A DNA stretch of 64,000 bases from Rugalucina vietnamica (taxonomy: Eukaryota; Mollusca; Bivalvia; Lucinida; Lucinidae), in contig OZ024871.1 in NCBI GenBank assembly GCA_964017185.1, positions 7,804,214 to 7,868,213 of the forward strand. The letters run 5' to 3'. Below, piece after piece: positions 10,301 to 25,300 of this stretch (positions are counted from its first letter, which is position 1; each line of letters starts with the position of its first letter). The position numbers and the translations under genes were made by a program. Below the pieces are notes generated by a model that saw nothing but the letters and a program-made list of their open reading frames with translations, had not been told where the DNA came from and ran no database searches.

Positions 10301-13300
10301 TCATTAGAAAACAAACATTTTGCATATGCAAAAACAAAGGCACAGATCAGCTCCGCAGTAATTGCGAAGATGATCAGCGCCTTTCTTTTCGTTACATGGA
10401 TAGTACAATCCCTGTACTTCTTAAATCCAAAATTTCCAACTTCTAGCCATCTTGTGTGCTTGTACAGCTCAGTTTGTGTCAGACCAGTTTGGAAATTTTC
10501 TCATTACGCGGCGTAACTGTCAGGTTTAATGCTGGAAAGTGATGTTGGACAATACAAACAACAGGGGATTGACCGATTTCAACTGTTTGACAATGAAAGC
10601 TGTAACAACAACAACAGAAATACACATAAATGAATTGAGCCTGTGCGTGAGAAAACCAACAATTTGGGTTGTGACCAGGTCCGACACAAACCAGGCTGTT
10701 CAGTCACAGAAGCAGGCTAGAAGCTTGAAATTTCAGATTTATGAAGAAGGATTGTACTATCTGTGCAGCGAAAACAAAGGCGCTGATCAGCTTCGTGGTT
10801 AATGCGAAGCTGATCTCGTCTTTGTTTTCGCATATGCAAATTGTTGGTTTTCCCATGCGGCAGCTCAATAAGAATATTCATGGTTTTGGTATTTGGTCAT
10901 GGCACTAATTCTTGAGGCTTAACTATAACGATGAGATGAGCAAAGTTCTGTTACTATCTAAAACTAAAATACAAGAATCAAAGCTAAACCCAGGAAGACA
11001 ATACAGATTGGGGAGGTGGGGAGCAGCAAATCATGGCATCTGTGTATTAAGGAAGATACCAAATGTAGTCTGTCTTCCATCGGTTTTAAGTTTATGATGC
11101 ACCAAACTTTGTTTTAAAAACTGCAAATATTGTGCTTTATACGTTCTAACGGAAAAAGTTATTCTACTTTTTGCCATCCTAATATAAACCTATGTTTCTG
11201 TGTTTGCAACCTATAAATAACATTGATTCTGTTATGAAGATTTTTCTTGCAAGAGTGTCAAAGGTTTTTCTTATTTTTTCTCTACAGAGGCCATGTTCAT
11301 TTTGATTTGCTGGTACCCATTTTCGATATATAAATATTTAAGTATCAGTTCACTTACCTCCCGGGAAGAACCAGTCAGCATGTGTTACTATAGATTCTAT
11401 TATCAGGCTCAGGATACCAGTGTTCATCATGTTTTGACTGAAACAACAATAGAAATATGAGCCTGTGCATGAGAAAACCAACAATTTGGGTTTCCGACCA
11501 GGTCCGACACAAACCAGTCTGTACAGTCACAGAATATGGCTAGAGGCTTGAAATTTCTGATTAAAGAAGAAGAGGAAGTGTACTATCCGTGCAGCGAAAA
11601 CAAAGGCGCTGATCAGCTTCCCTGATCTGCGCCTTTGTTTTCGCCTAGGCAGATTGTTGGATTTCCCATGTGGCGGCTCATATCATAGTTTTCCTTGCAT
11701 TTGCATAAACAGAAGGAGCAGATCCAATATTCAATTCTGATACGTAATAACTATTATTGATAATTTTAAACAAGCCAACGAAATCCACTTATAGTGACAA
11801 CAGGGTACCACTACAAGTTAATGGTCAGCTGAGATTAAGGATTATCACAATTGCTATGATGCCAGGAATCATTTTAATCATGTGACCAGCTTTGACCAAT
11901 AGGGGCGAGTATAAAAAATAGCTTACCCAGCATCTCCCTCTGGCCAGATGAGATTAGGACCTATCACAATTGCTATATTGCCAGGAGTCATCTTATTCAC
12001 CTCTGACTTTTCAACTAGTTTGGCTAAAAATTTTATTAAATATCTGAAATAAAAAGTACCCCATTATTACTGGGCAATGAATACTAATAATTTGAAAAAA
12101 TATATTTGTCTACAAAACATTGGTACAAACATTTGCAAGCCACTGTAAGTGAATAGTTTTAAGATCTATACTTTTATCCACAGTAAAATGGCTTCTGCAT
12201 GCAACGAAAAAAAAAAAAAAGTTGAAAAGTTATCATTTTTGTTCACCTCTTTAAAAAATTTTAACACCACAAATTACATAATATTATATAACATACTCTT
12301 TATTGTAAGCTCACAGCATGCATATGACAAATAAGATTTCTAAATAACAGCAACATGTTTAAACATATTGTAACAAAAATACAGATTCTCTTTAAGCTTG
12401 GAAACATATGAGCCGCCTCGTGGGAAAACCAACAATGTGGTTTCCGAACAGGTCAGACACACACCGGCCTGTTCAATCACAGAAGATGGCTAGAGACTGG
12501 AAATTTTGGATTTAGAAAGTAGAGGAATTGTACTATCCGTGTAGCGAAAACAAAGGCGCTGATCAGCTTCGCAGTTACTGCATAGCTGATCTGCGCCTTT
12601 GTTTTCGCATATGCAAATTGTTGGTTCTCCCATGAGGCGGCTCATATATCAAAATCTATAACCTACCTAAAATTATCATAGTTTGGCTTTGGTAATCTAT
12701 CAACTACACACCATAACGCTTGTAATCTATCGTCATCATTTTGTCTGTAAGAAAGAAATCCAAATTTACAATATGGGAGAAAGCCATTCAATTCGATAGA
12801 TTCTGACTTGGAAAACAAACAACATTTAGGCTCAAAACGTGCATAGCTAAAACGTAAAATGCTTCCTAGTATGGCTTTACCTGATATAAAATCTTAATGC
12901 ACATTTCAAGGCCTAAATACACCAGCAAACTAGGCTGGAATATTTAGCAAGATATAAGTTAATACTTTTCAATTTCATTTTAACATCATTGATTTTGCAA
13001 ATTTACAAATCAGGTTCTCTCCCACCAAGGCTCATTCAAAAATAACTGAGCCACCACTAAAGAAAATCAACAACATGCATAGGCAAAAAACAAAGGCGCA
13101 GGTCAGCTGTGCAGTAACTGCATAGATGATCAGCATTTTTGATTTTGCTACATAGATAGTATGATGCCTCTTCTTTCTAAATCTGAAATTTCAAGCTCCT
13201 AACTGTATTTTCCTGTGGCACTACAGCCTGGTTTGTGTCGGACTTCGTCGGAAACCTAAATTATTGGTTTTCTCATGCGAATGCTCAACTTACTTCTGCA

Positions 13301-16300
13301 CAGCAGCAATAAAATCAGGATATAGTTTAAACGTTAACAGTGGTTCTGGAAGCTCTCGGAGATACTGCTTCAAAGCTCCGGCTACTGTGTGCTGATCTAG
13401 GTCTCCTGTGTCATCATCCAGATCTACACCAGCATCAAACGATGCCTGAAGATATAGGAAGAGTTTAATTTGGTTAGGTTTAACAGCCTAGTCAACAATT
13501 TTTTGTGATGTTGGGACAAAGTGTCTTTCTCTAGGACAATACATAGCCAAGGTTTGTTTGAAACCCAAGACCTCTCACTCTGAAGTCCTGTACTCTTCCA
13601 CTGTGCCACCGCGCTCCATTGCAAATACAAGATCTTGCCCCAAGTTTATAAAACTTTTTTCATGCTCAACTCAGCTGAGACTAAAATTTATCCTGCTCAT
13701 AAATGTTAAAATGCCAACAATTGTTGGCATTTTAACATTTATGAGCAGGATAAATTACCAGTTTTTGAGGTTTGAACCTGAATTTGCCACTAATTTTGAC
13801 TATTTCAGCATTTACATTTATGAGCCATTGAAATTTTAGGCTCAGCTGTGCTGAGCTTGAAAAAAGTTTTATAACCATGGTACCTTATATTGTTATATTT
13901 TGCATTAATTGAAACCAGGAACTGAGGCTATGTGTATAAGAGACATAAATACATCAACAAATATGAGCTGTGCGTGAGAAAACCAACAATTTGGGTTCCG
14001 ACCAGGTCCGACACAAACTGGGCTGTATAGTCACAGAAGATGGTTAGAGGCTGGAAATTTTGGATTTCGAATGAAGCAATATTGTACTATCCCTGTAGCA
14101 AAAACAAAGGCACTTATCAGCTTTGCGTTTACCGCGAAGCTGATCTGCGTCTTTGTTTTCGCATATGCAGATTGTTGGTTTTCCCATGCGGCGGCTCAAT
14201 TATCTATTATATATATATATATTGCTCAGTGTGTATACAGTGTACATATGTTCTTAGTTAGTCGCAATAAAAGCTCTACAGAGCTTATGTTGATTGTTGA
14301 AACATGACAATTTATAATAATCAGGCCAGTATAATTACCTTGAGTTTCTTAACTTTGGAAGCCATGCCTGCTATTCTGAACAGCCCCTCCTCGTCTAGCC
14401 CAGTCTCCAGCAGGTAACATATACATGCCTCTAGGACCTGGGCTATATCACGGTTGGTAACCCGTAGGTGCTCCTCCAGGGATATACCGTACACAGGTTT
14501 GGCAGGGTTACAGTGTAATGTTTCCTGCATCTTTGGGATAACTTTCTCAATCTCCTCGAGAGCCTGACGATGATACTTTGCTTGAGCTTCTAGAAGCTGA
14601 AAATAAACATAAAGGGATGATCAAGTTTTAGCATTTGAGCCATGACGTGAGAAAATCGAGCTTCTGTGTTTCTGACCAGGTCAGACACAAACAAGCCTGT
14701 ACAGTCACAGAGGAAGGCTAGAAAGTTGAAATTTGCAATTAAGAAGAAGATGAATTGTACTTTCTGTGATGTGAAAACAAAGTTGTTGCTCAGCTGTGCA
14801 TTTACTGCATGGCTGATCTGCAATTTTGTTTTTTTGTATACTAAAATAGATTTTTGCTCATGAATGGGCTCATATAAGACATGCATAAAGGCAGTTTTCA
14901 CTAAACCTTACTGAAAAATGAAAACATGTCTGTCTGTTCCTCTTTGATGATGAAGTCTAGCCTGGGTTCCAGCCTGATCATTTTTTCTCTTTTATTTTTT
15001 CGTTTCTTGGTCAAAAATGACAGCCTGGGGAACTTCGATTTCATTTGCCAGCGCCACCTGGATTATCCCTCAGATTCAGAGGAGAGACCAAGAAAGACAA
15101 CTCGTTCAGATAACTCTCATGTACTATAAATAGTAACCGCAGTCCCAATAGCCTCGTTCGGATTTACTGATTCAGATGCCATTTGCAACTTGTTTTTCAT
15201 TTATTTGTTAAAAATTTACAAATCTCACACTTGCTGTGAATACGGAAGACAGAAACAAGGACGCTGACGCGTTCTTTGGACATATGGAGCTAAATTCATT
15301 CCAGTGTAATGTCCAGCCTCCATGTTGATAATAGCTGATAACACAGCCTCTTTCTCGCTATCTCGCCTCGTTATCAATTTCATTACGCCACAGTAGGCTA
15401 TTATTAGATTATCGGCTTATCAAAGGAAATCACTGTCAGAGTCCCCAGGCGTCAATATCTACGGAAATCAATAACGGCTACCGATACATTAATTTTAAGT
15501 GTAATTTTTATAACGTAAGCATTGTCGAAAAAAAGAAGAAAAACTAGAATTGTCAGAGAATCTGACTATAGCCCTGCTTCTCAGCTTTTTTGCAGGGTGA
15601 AAAAAACAATGACAGGTAACTATCACAAGCTAGATCTCGTCAATATTGATGCGCATACAAAATTTGGTCTGATTATGTCAATTCGTTCTCAAGATATTGA
15701 ACGGAAACGAAAGTCTGACCTCAATAAAGGGCCATAACTCTGTCATAATTTTGCGATAAATGATGGGTAACAATCCCAAGCTAGATCTTGTCAATGATGA
15801 TGTGCATACAAAATCTGGACGGATTCTGTCAATTCAATCTCAAGATATTGAGCGGAAACAAAATTCTGAAGTCAATCAAGGGCCGTAAGTCCGTCAAAAT
15901 TTTGCGAAAAATGACGGGTAACAATCCCAAGCTAGATCTTGTCAATGTTGATGTACATACAAAATTTGGTCGGATTCTGTCAATTTGTTCTCAAGATATG
16001 GAGCGGAAATGAAATTCTGACATCAATCAGGGGCCATAGCTCCGTCAAAATTTTGCGAAAAATGACGGGTAACAATCCCAATCTAGATCTTGTCAATGAT
16101 GACGTGCATACAAAATTTGGTTGGATTCTGTCAATTTGTTCTCAAGATATTGAGCGGAAACGAAATTCTGACGTCAATCAAGGGCCATAACTCCGTCAAA
16201 ATTTTGCGAAAAATGATGGGTAACAATCCCAAGCTCGATCTTGTCAATGTTGATGTGGGCACAAAATTAGGTCGGATTCTGTCAATTCGTTCTCAAGATA

Positions 16301-19300
16301 TTGAGCTGAAACGAAATTCTGATGTAAATCAAGGGCCGTAACTCCGTCAAAATTTTGCGAAAAATGATGGGTAACAATCCCAAGCTAGATCTTGTCAATG
16401 ATTACGTGCATACAAAATTTGGTCGGATTCTGTCAATTTGTTCTCAAGATATTGAGCGGAAACGAAATTCTGACGTCAATCAAGGGCCGTAACTCCGTCA
16501 AAATTTTGCGAAAAATGATGGGTAACAATCCCAAGCTAGATCTTGTCAATATTGATGTGCATACAAAATTTGGTCGGATTCTGTCAATTCGTTCTCAAGA
16601 TATTGAGCGGAAACGAAATTCTAACGTCAATCAAGGGCCGTATCTCCGTCAAATTTTTGCGAAAAATGACGGGTAACATTCCCAAGCTAGATCTTGTCAA
16701 TGATGACGTGCATACAAAATTTGGTTGGATTCTGTCAATTAGTTCTCAAGATATTGAGCGGAAACAAAATTCTGACGTCAATCAAGGGCCATAACTCCGT
16801 CAAAATTTTGCGAAAAATGATGGGTAACAATCCCAAGCTCGATCTTGTCAATGTTGATGTGGGCACAAAATTAGGTCGGATTCTGTCAATTCGTTCTCAA
16901 GATATTGAGCTGAAACGAAATTCTGATGTAAATCAAGGGCCGTAACTCCGTCAAAATTTTGCGAAAAATGATGGGTAACTATCCCAAGCTAGATCTTGTC
17001 AATGATGACGTGCATACAAAATTTGGTCGGATTCTGTCAATTTGTTCTCAAGATATTGAGCGGAAACGAAATTCTGACATCAATCAAGGGCTGTAACTCC
17101 GTCAAATTTTGCGAAAAATGATGGGTAACAATCCCAAGCTAGATCTTGTCAATGTTGATGTGCATACAAAATTTGGTCGGATTCTGTCAATTAGTTCTCA
17201 AGATATTGAGCGGAAACGAAATTCTAACGTCAATCAAGGGCCGTAACTCCGTCAAAATTTTGCGAAAAATGACGGGTAACATTCCCAAGCTAGATCTTGT
17301 CAATGATGACGTGCATACAAAATTTGGTTGGATTCTGTCGATTAGTTCTCAAGATATTGAGCGGAAACGAAATTCTGACGTCAATCAAGGGCCGTTAACT
17401 CGGTCAAAATTTTGCGAAAAATGACGGGTAACAATCCCAAGCTTGATCTTGTCAATGTTGATGTGCGCACAAAATTTGGTCGGATTCTGTCAATTCGTTC
17501 TCAAGATATTGAGCGGAAACGAAATTCTGACGTCAATCAAGGGCCGTTACTCCGTCAAAATTTTGCAAAAAATGACGGTCAACAATCCCAAGCTAGATCT
17601 TGTCGATGATGATGTGCATACAAAATTTGGTCGGATTCTGCCAATTCGTTCTCAAGATATTGAGCGGAAACGAAATTCTGACATCAATCAAGGGCCGTAA
17701 CTCCGTCAAAATTTTGCGAAAAATGACGGGTAACAATCCCAAGCTAGATCTTGACAATGTTGATGTGCACACAAAATTTGGTCGGATTCTGTCAATTCAT
17801 TCTCAAGATATTGAGCGGAAACGAAATTCTGACGTCAATCAAGGGCCGTAACTCCGTCAAAATTTTGCGAAAAATGACGGCCAACAATCCCAAGCTAGAT
17901 CTTGTCAATGTTAATGTACATACAAAATTTGGTCAGATTCTGTCAATTGATTCTCAAGATATAGAGCGGAAACGAAATTCTGACGTCAATCAAGGGCTGT
18001 AACTCTGTCAAAATTTTGCGAAAAATGACGGGCAACAATCCCAAGCTAGATGTTGTCAATGTTGATGCATGTACAAAATTTGGTCAGATTCTGTCAATTT
18101 GTTCTTGAGATATTGAGCAGAAACAAAATGTAAAAATGCTCACGGAATGACGGAACCACGGAATGACGGAACCACGGAATCACGGAACCACGGAAGGACA
18201 GGGTGAATCCAGTATAGCCCCACTTTTCCAAAGCGGGGCTATAAAAAATATATTGACAATTGGACCCAGGCTAGATGAAGTCATAAACAGATCTTTATAT
18301 CAAACAACAATGTAAAGCATACTCACACTGAGTAGATTTTGAGTATGTTCAGCCTCTTTGGACATAAAGTGGAATATTTCTGTAGTCAAAGCGTCCTGAA
18401 ACATTGCATTTGCATTGGTTTGTCAAGGGTTAAAAATTATTCCATTAAATGAGCTGCCTCATGAGAAAACCAACAATGTGGTTTCCAAACAGGTCCGACA
18501 CAAACCAGCCTGTACACTTACGGAAGATGGCTAGAAGCTTGAAATTTTGGATTTAGAAAGTAGAGGCATTGTACTGTGTAGCAAAAACAAAGGCCCTGAT
18601 CTGCGTCTTTGTTTTCCCATATGCAGACTGTTGGTTTTCTCATCTTGTGGCACAAATTCATTTTTCATAGTGTTACAGATAAAAATTTTCTTTAAAACGT
18701 AATACATGTATGTAAGAAAAACACACAGCAAGAAATTGTAATGAGCACCAAATGAAGAAAGTCACCAAACACCATGATTAATATACTTTGAACTTGGAAC
18801 ATGTTGACATGATTTTAATTATTAAGATGGTTTATGCCATTTTGATTAACTGAGTACACACAAAATACAGTTTTCGCAATGACAAGGGGCCAGTTGTTCA
18901 AAACTTTGTGAGCTTAACGTCACCGTTAAGACCACAACTCGTTAAGTAAATGCCGACTACATAAGCAAATACACTCTTATTTTTTGTTGATGAAATGTGA
19001 TGAATTGCAAAGGATTCTCACATTTTATTAATAAGAGCTGTCGCAGGACAGCGTGCTCGACTGCTTCTGACCTTTGTCAAGCATAAGGCCAAAACCGACC
19101 AGTAACCCAAAGCATTATGCTCACATCTTTTTGCCTTGATGCAATAAGGCAAAATCACAACCATGAAAGTTAACTATAACTACCTTAGATTTAAAGGTCT
19201 CACTCATATTGTGAAAGAAGTGTGTTCATATACCAACTGAGTGCCAAGACACAAGGCAAAATCACTGAACCGTGAAAAAAGGTCACACTGACCTATAAGT

Positions 19301-22300
19301 ATTGCAGGGTCAAAGGTCTAGTGATACTTACTCATAATGTGAAAGAAAAATGATCATATACCCATTCAGTGTTGAGATATAAAGCAAAATCACTGAACCA
19401 TGAAATTAGGTCATATTGACCTATAAGTATGTTTGGGTTAAAGGTGTGGTCATACTCATTCATAATCAGAAAGAAGTATGAAAAAATACCAACTGAGTGT
19501 TGAGATATAAGGCAAAAATCACTGAACCATGAAATTAGGTCACAGTGACCCAGGACTACTTTATGGTCAAAGGTCTTGTCATACTCATACATATCGTGAA
19601 AGAAGTATGTTCATATACCAATTGAGTGCCGAGATATAAAGGAAAATCACTGAACCATGAAATTAGGTCATATTGACCTAGGACTACTTTAGGGTCAAAG
19701 GTCTTGTCATACGCAAACATAGTGTGAAAGAAGTTTGTTCATAAACCACTTGAGTGCCGAGATATAAGGCAAAGTCACTGAACCGTGAAATTAGGTCACA
19801 GTGACCTATAAGTATATTGGGGTCAAAGGTCTGGTCATACTCACTCATAATCTGAAAAAAGTATGAAAATATACTAATTGAGTGTCATGATATAAGGCAA
19901 AATCACTGAACCGTGAAATTAGGTCACAGTGACCTAGGACTACTTCAGGGTCAAAGGTCTTGTCATACGCATTCATACTTTGAAAGAAGTTTGTTCATAA
20001 ACCATTTGAGTACCGAGATATAAGGCAAAAATCACTGAAGCATGAAATTAGGTCACAGTGACCTGTAAGTATATTGGGGTCAAAGGTCTGGTCATACTCA
20101 CTCATAATCTGAAAAAAGTATGAAAATATACTAATCGAGTGTCAAGATATAAGGCAAAATCACTGAACCGTGAAATTAGGTCACAGTGACCTAGGACTAC
20201 TTCAGGGTCAAAGGTCTTGTCATACGCAAACATACTTTGATAGAAGTTTGTTCATAAACCATTTGAGTACCGAGATATAAGGCAAAATCACTGAACCGTG
20301 AAATTAGGTCACAGTGACCTATAAGTATATTGGGGTCAAAGGTCTGGTCATACTCACTCATAATCTGAAAAAAGTATGAAAATATACTAATTGAGTGTCA
20401 AGATATAAGGCAAAATCACTGAACCGTGAAATTAGGTCACAGTGACCTATAATTATATTGGGGTCAAAGGCCTGGTCGTACTAACTCATAATCTGAAAGA
20501 AGTAAGAAAATATACTAATTGAGTGTCAAGATATAAGGCAAAATCACTGAACCATGGAAAGTAGGTCAACCGACCCTTACCGTCATGACACACAAGTCAG
20601 TGTCACAAAGTCAAAAGATGAATGACCAACCATCCTCCTATGTTGTTTCTATTAAGAAATAAAAAGAAAAAAAAATCGAGGAGTTCTAGATTTTGACCTC
20701 TAGCCCCGCCCCCTGACTCCGACCCAGAGGTCCGATGTCATGGAACCTAAAGTGTATGAAGTATGAATGCTTTATGATAAGTTGTTGTCAAGATATGCCT
20801 CTTTGTAAAAGTTACACAGCAGTACATCTATTTTTTAGTGTTCTAGTTTTTAACCTCCAGCCCCACCCCACAGGCATGGACCCAGGGGCCCGATGCCATG
20901 GAATGAAACTCAACCCTACAGGGTACCTATGGTCCGAGTATGAAAGCCCTCTGATAAAAAGTTTTCAAGATATAGACTTCTAGAATACTATATCACAGAA
21001 AAGCCATTATTATTAATGGTGTTCTAGATTTTAACCTCTAGCCCCACCCCCTGGCATGGACCCAGGGATCTGATGCCATGGAATGAAAGCCGACCCTACA
21101 GGGTGTCAATGGCCCAAGTATCAATGCTTTCTGATGAGTGGTTGTCAAGATATGGACTTCTAGAAAACTTTAACATAAGAATTGCCATTTTTGAAGGTGT
21201 TCTAGATTTTAACCTCCAGCCCCACCCCCTGGCCTGGACCCAGGGGCCCGATGCCATGGAATGAAAGCTAACCCTACAGGGTATCTATGGTCCAAGTATG
21301 AATGCTTTCTAATGAGTGGTTGTCAAGATATGGACTTCTAGAAAACTTTAACGCAAGTGTGACGCGCACGCGCACGGGAACGCGCACGGGAACGGGAACG
21401 TGGATGACCGGGGTGACTGCAATAGCTCTATGCACTTCGTGCAGTCGAGCTAACAAAAATAAGAGTGTATTTGTAATATTCATGATTGAAATTTTGAAGA
21501 TCGTTAATTACAAACAATGTCGTTAATTTTGAACAACCTGGCCAAGTTATTTACCCTGGCCTGATCAACTCTGTTTTGGGCCTCTTCCAATTCTTCTTTC
21601 ACCACATCTGCCTTAGCTGATGCTGATGCCATGTTGACACCGGGGACCTGGGTCTGGCGCACAGCCTGATTCCATCTGGAGAGAGATGAGCCTTCGCATG
21701 AGAAAACCAACAATTTGCATTTGCGAAAACAAAGGTGCCTTTGTTTTTGCCACACAGATAGTACAATTCCTCTTCTACCTATATCCAAAGTTTCAAGCTT
21801 CTAGCTGTATGATGTGACTGTACAGCCTAGTTTGTGTCAGACCTGGTCGGAAACCCAAATTGTTGGTTTTCTCATGCACAGGCTAAGATTATAGAAGCTG
21901 TATCAGGGGTTGCTGACCAGTCCAATGTTACAAAAATTTTTGTCATGCTCAACTCAGCTGAGCATGTATTTAAACTGCTCAGAATTAATAAGTATTAAAT
22001 CAAAATCGATAGAACATTCAAGTTTAGATTACCAAAGCAAATAATTTATCCTGCTAACAAAAGCTAAAATGCCAACAATAATTTTTGGCACTGTAACATT
22101 TACGAACAGAGTAAATTTATTGAGCATGAAAAATATTCAGAGAGAAAGGTTTGATATAAACTGGCTTGTACAGCCCATGAAAATAGCTGTTGGCCATGTT
22201 GGTGTCCACTTTTTGATAAAGAAAGAAGGGAAAATATACCATCTAAATGAGCATGTCACAATCAATGAATGTAAACTAAACTGTTAGATACAACTAAGGC

Positions 22301-25300
22301 AGGTTTTGGATGTCATTCTTTTTTTTACTACTGTACAATGTGGAGCCGTTAATTTGCCTTCTGTGGGCTGGGTACACTCCCATTCTAAAAAATGAGCCGC
22401 AACGCTAGAAAACCGGTCTTCAGGATTTCCGACCAGGTCCGTTACAGACTGGCCTTTACACCCACAGAAGAAAGCTAGTCTTGAAATTTATGTAGAGGAG
22501 GAACAGTACTATCAAGTGTAGCGAAAACAAAGGCACTGATCAGCTTCGCAGCTGATCTGCACCTTTGTTTTCGCAAAGGCAAAAATCTGGTTTCCTCATG
22601 ACGCAGCTCAAATAGTACTAAAAGTTGTCAAAGAAACCATGCATTTTTATGTCGATGAAAAAAAGTTCCTGACATTTATAGAATCCAAAAAAACAATTTG
22701 GCAAACCATCATAAGATATATAACAGGCTATTTTGTAGCGAGGTGCAAGTAGGCCAAATTAGATCCTATGGTACTACTGAAGCAACAGCTGCAAGTCACA
22801 TGATCAAAAGACAAAACGTTATTGCTCACCTGGACTTGGCTGAGTCCATATCTAGAGTAACTTTGTTGAGAGCTTTCTTCAACTTGGTAATCTGGGGGAT
22901 CTCAACCTGTATCATAAATTATGAAGAATCCATTTAATAAAACTGAGTTATTCTGAGTTCAGCTTCACAGATAAATTAATAACTAGAAACTTCACGTATG
23001 AAGTTAGATGTTCAACATTCTTTGCAAAGGTCAAAACAGGATTGATCATCAATACAGTAGTAAAACCAGAGGACCAATGGTCCTGTAAACTCTCACCTGA
23101 GATCAGCTGCATATACCAATAAACATGTTTGAATATTATGGTATTTAACTCCAGTGCAGGGGCAGATAAGCCCTTGGGCCATTTTCTTTTTTCAGAATCT
23201 TCAACATTCTGTCCATTTGCCAATTTCCTGTTGGCTTTTTCCTTCAAATGACATTTTAACAGTTTTCCCAATTCAGATGCACAGGCAACCCATGTTGACC
23301 TTGCCATAAACTTGGTCAAGGTCATCACAGGGTCATGATTTATATATACATTGGAGTACTTTAGCCACCGATGCCTCACGCCAAGTTTCCTTGAAATCAG
23401 TCTATTGGTTTCAGAGAAGATGATTTTTGATGGGTTTTTACCATATATGGGCATGGCGGCCATCTTGGTCATGTGACCTAGATTATTTATATACACATTG
23501 ATTCCCCCATTCTATAGATGCTTCACTTAAAATTTGGCTTTGTTTGGCCAAGCGGTTTCAGAGGAGAAGACGTTTGAATATTATGGAAATATACATGTAT
23601 ATTGCCCCGGGGTGGGGGCACATGAGCCCCTGGGGTCCAATTTTTTTCAGAATCATTAATATCCAGTCCTACTGCCCATTTCCTGCAAGACTTTCACTTT
23701 AAATGACATTTTAAAAGTTTTCCCCATTCAAATGCATTGGTGACCTATGTTGACCTTCCCGTAAAATAGGTCAAGGTCATCACAGGGTCATGATTTATAT
23801 ACAAATTGTAGTGCTTGAGCCATCGATGCTTCATGCCAAGTTTCGTTGAAATCGGTCAACCGGTTCTGGAGAAGAAGATTTTTGAACGGTTTTTACCATA
23901 TATGGGCATGGCGGCCATCTTGGTCATGTGACCTGGATTTTTTATATACATATTTGTTACCCCTTCCTATTGATGCTTCACATAAAATTTCGCTTTGATT
24001 GGCCAAGCGGTTTCAGAGGAGAAGATGTTTGAATATTATGGAGATATACATGTATATTGCCCCGGGGTGGGGGCGGATGAGCCCCTGGTGCCCAATTTTT
24101 TTCAGAATCATTAATATTCAGTCCTACTGCTCATTTTCTGCAAGATTTTTCCTTTAAATGACAATTTAACAATTTTTCCCATTCAAATGCATTCGCGACC
24201 TATGTTGACCTTGCCGTAAAATAGGTCAAGGTCATCATAGGGTCATGATTTATATATACATTGTAGTGCTTGAGCCATTAATGCTTCATGCCAAGTTTGC
24301 TTGAAATCGGTCCAGTGGTTCCGGAGAAGAAGATTTTTGAAGGGTTTTTACCATATATGGGCATGGCGGCCATCTTGGTCATGTGACCTGGATTATTTAT
24401 ATACACATTGGTTCCCCCTTCCCATAGATGCTTCATGTAAAATTTGGCTTTGATTGGCCTAGCGGTTTCAGAGGAGAAGATCTTTGAAAATGGTGGGCGA
24501 CGGACGACGGACGGACGGACGACGGAGCATGGGTATACTATAAGCTCACCTTGTGAGCCTGACGGCTCAGGTGAGCTAAAAAGCTTTGTCCTACTGTTGC
24601 TTGCATTTAGGAAAAAAAGCATTTAAAGAATGTTTTCCTTTAACTCAGATATGTATTGTCTCATTAACTGACCTAAATAGATATACTCTGCAAATGTAGC
24701 AGTACAGTATAATTTAAAGTCTCATTAATGTCCAGGCATCTCTTCACTTTAATGCTTAAGCCATGTCTCTATATACACTTGGTGCTCCATACCGCCCTAG
24801 AGCCTGCAAGCTTTGGTACTGACTGGAGATGAGACCTTTTTAAAATCTCATTTTAGCCTGTGTGTGAGAAAACCAACAATTTGTGTTCCAACCAGATCCG
24901 ACACAAACCTGTCTGTACAGTCACAGAAGATGGTTAGAGGCTGGAAATTTTGGATTTAGAAAGTAGAGGAATTGTATCCGAGTAGCAAAAACAAAGGAGC
25001 TGATCAGCTTCGCAGTTACTGCGAAGCTGATCTGCGCCTTTGTTTTTGCCTAAGCAGATTGTTGGTTTTCACATGCAGTGGCTCATTTGAAATACTGCAG
25101 AAGCCTGTGATCTAACTCACCACCCCTAGATTACAAGGCCAGCGGCTTTACCACTATGCCATGGAGGCTGCTGCTTTGATATTGACGAACAGTGAGGATC
25201 TATACCATGCTGAGGGCAATATCAGACTGAACAATGTCACAAGAGACACAGATTTTTGAACATGCAAAAACACAAGCGCAGATCAGCTGGTTAGTCACTG

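Noticed and set aside
15522-18002. Series of overlapping ~83-codon plus-strand frames with near-identical peptides
   Set aside because: They come from the 151-bp tandem repeat read in shifting frames; the unit length is not a multiple of three and stops recur in every unit.
21302-21526. Frame with a Thr-Arg-Gly repeat ([13 protein letters not shown])
   Set aside because: It is the microsatellite stretch before the 3' hairpin of Helitron-like family F.
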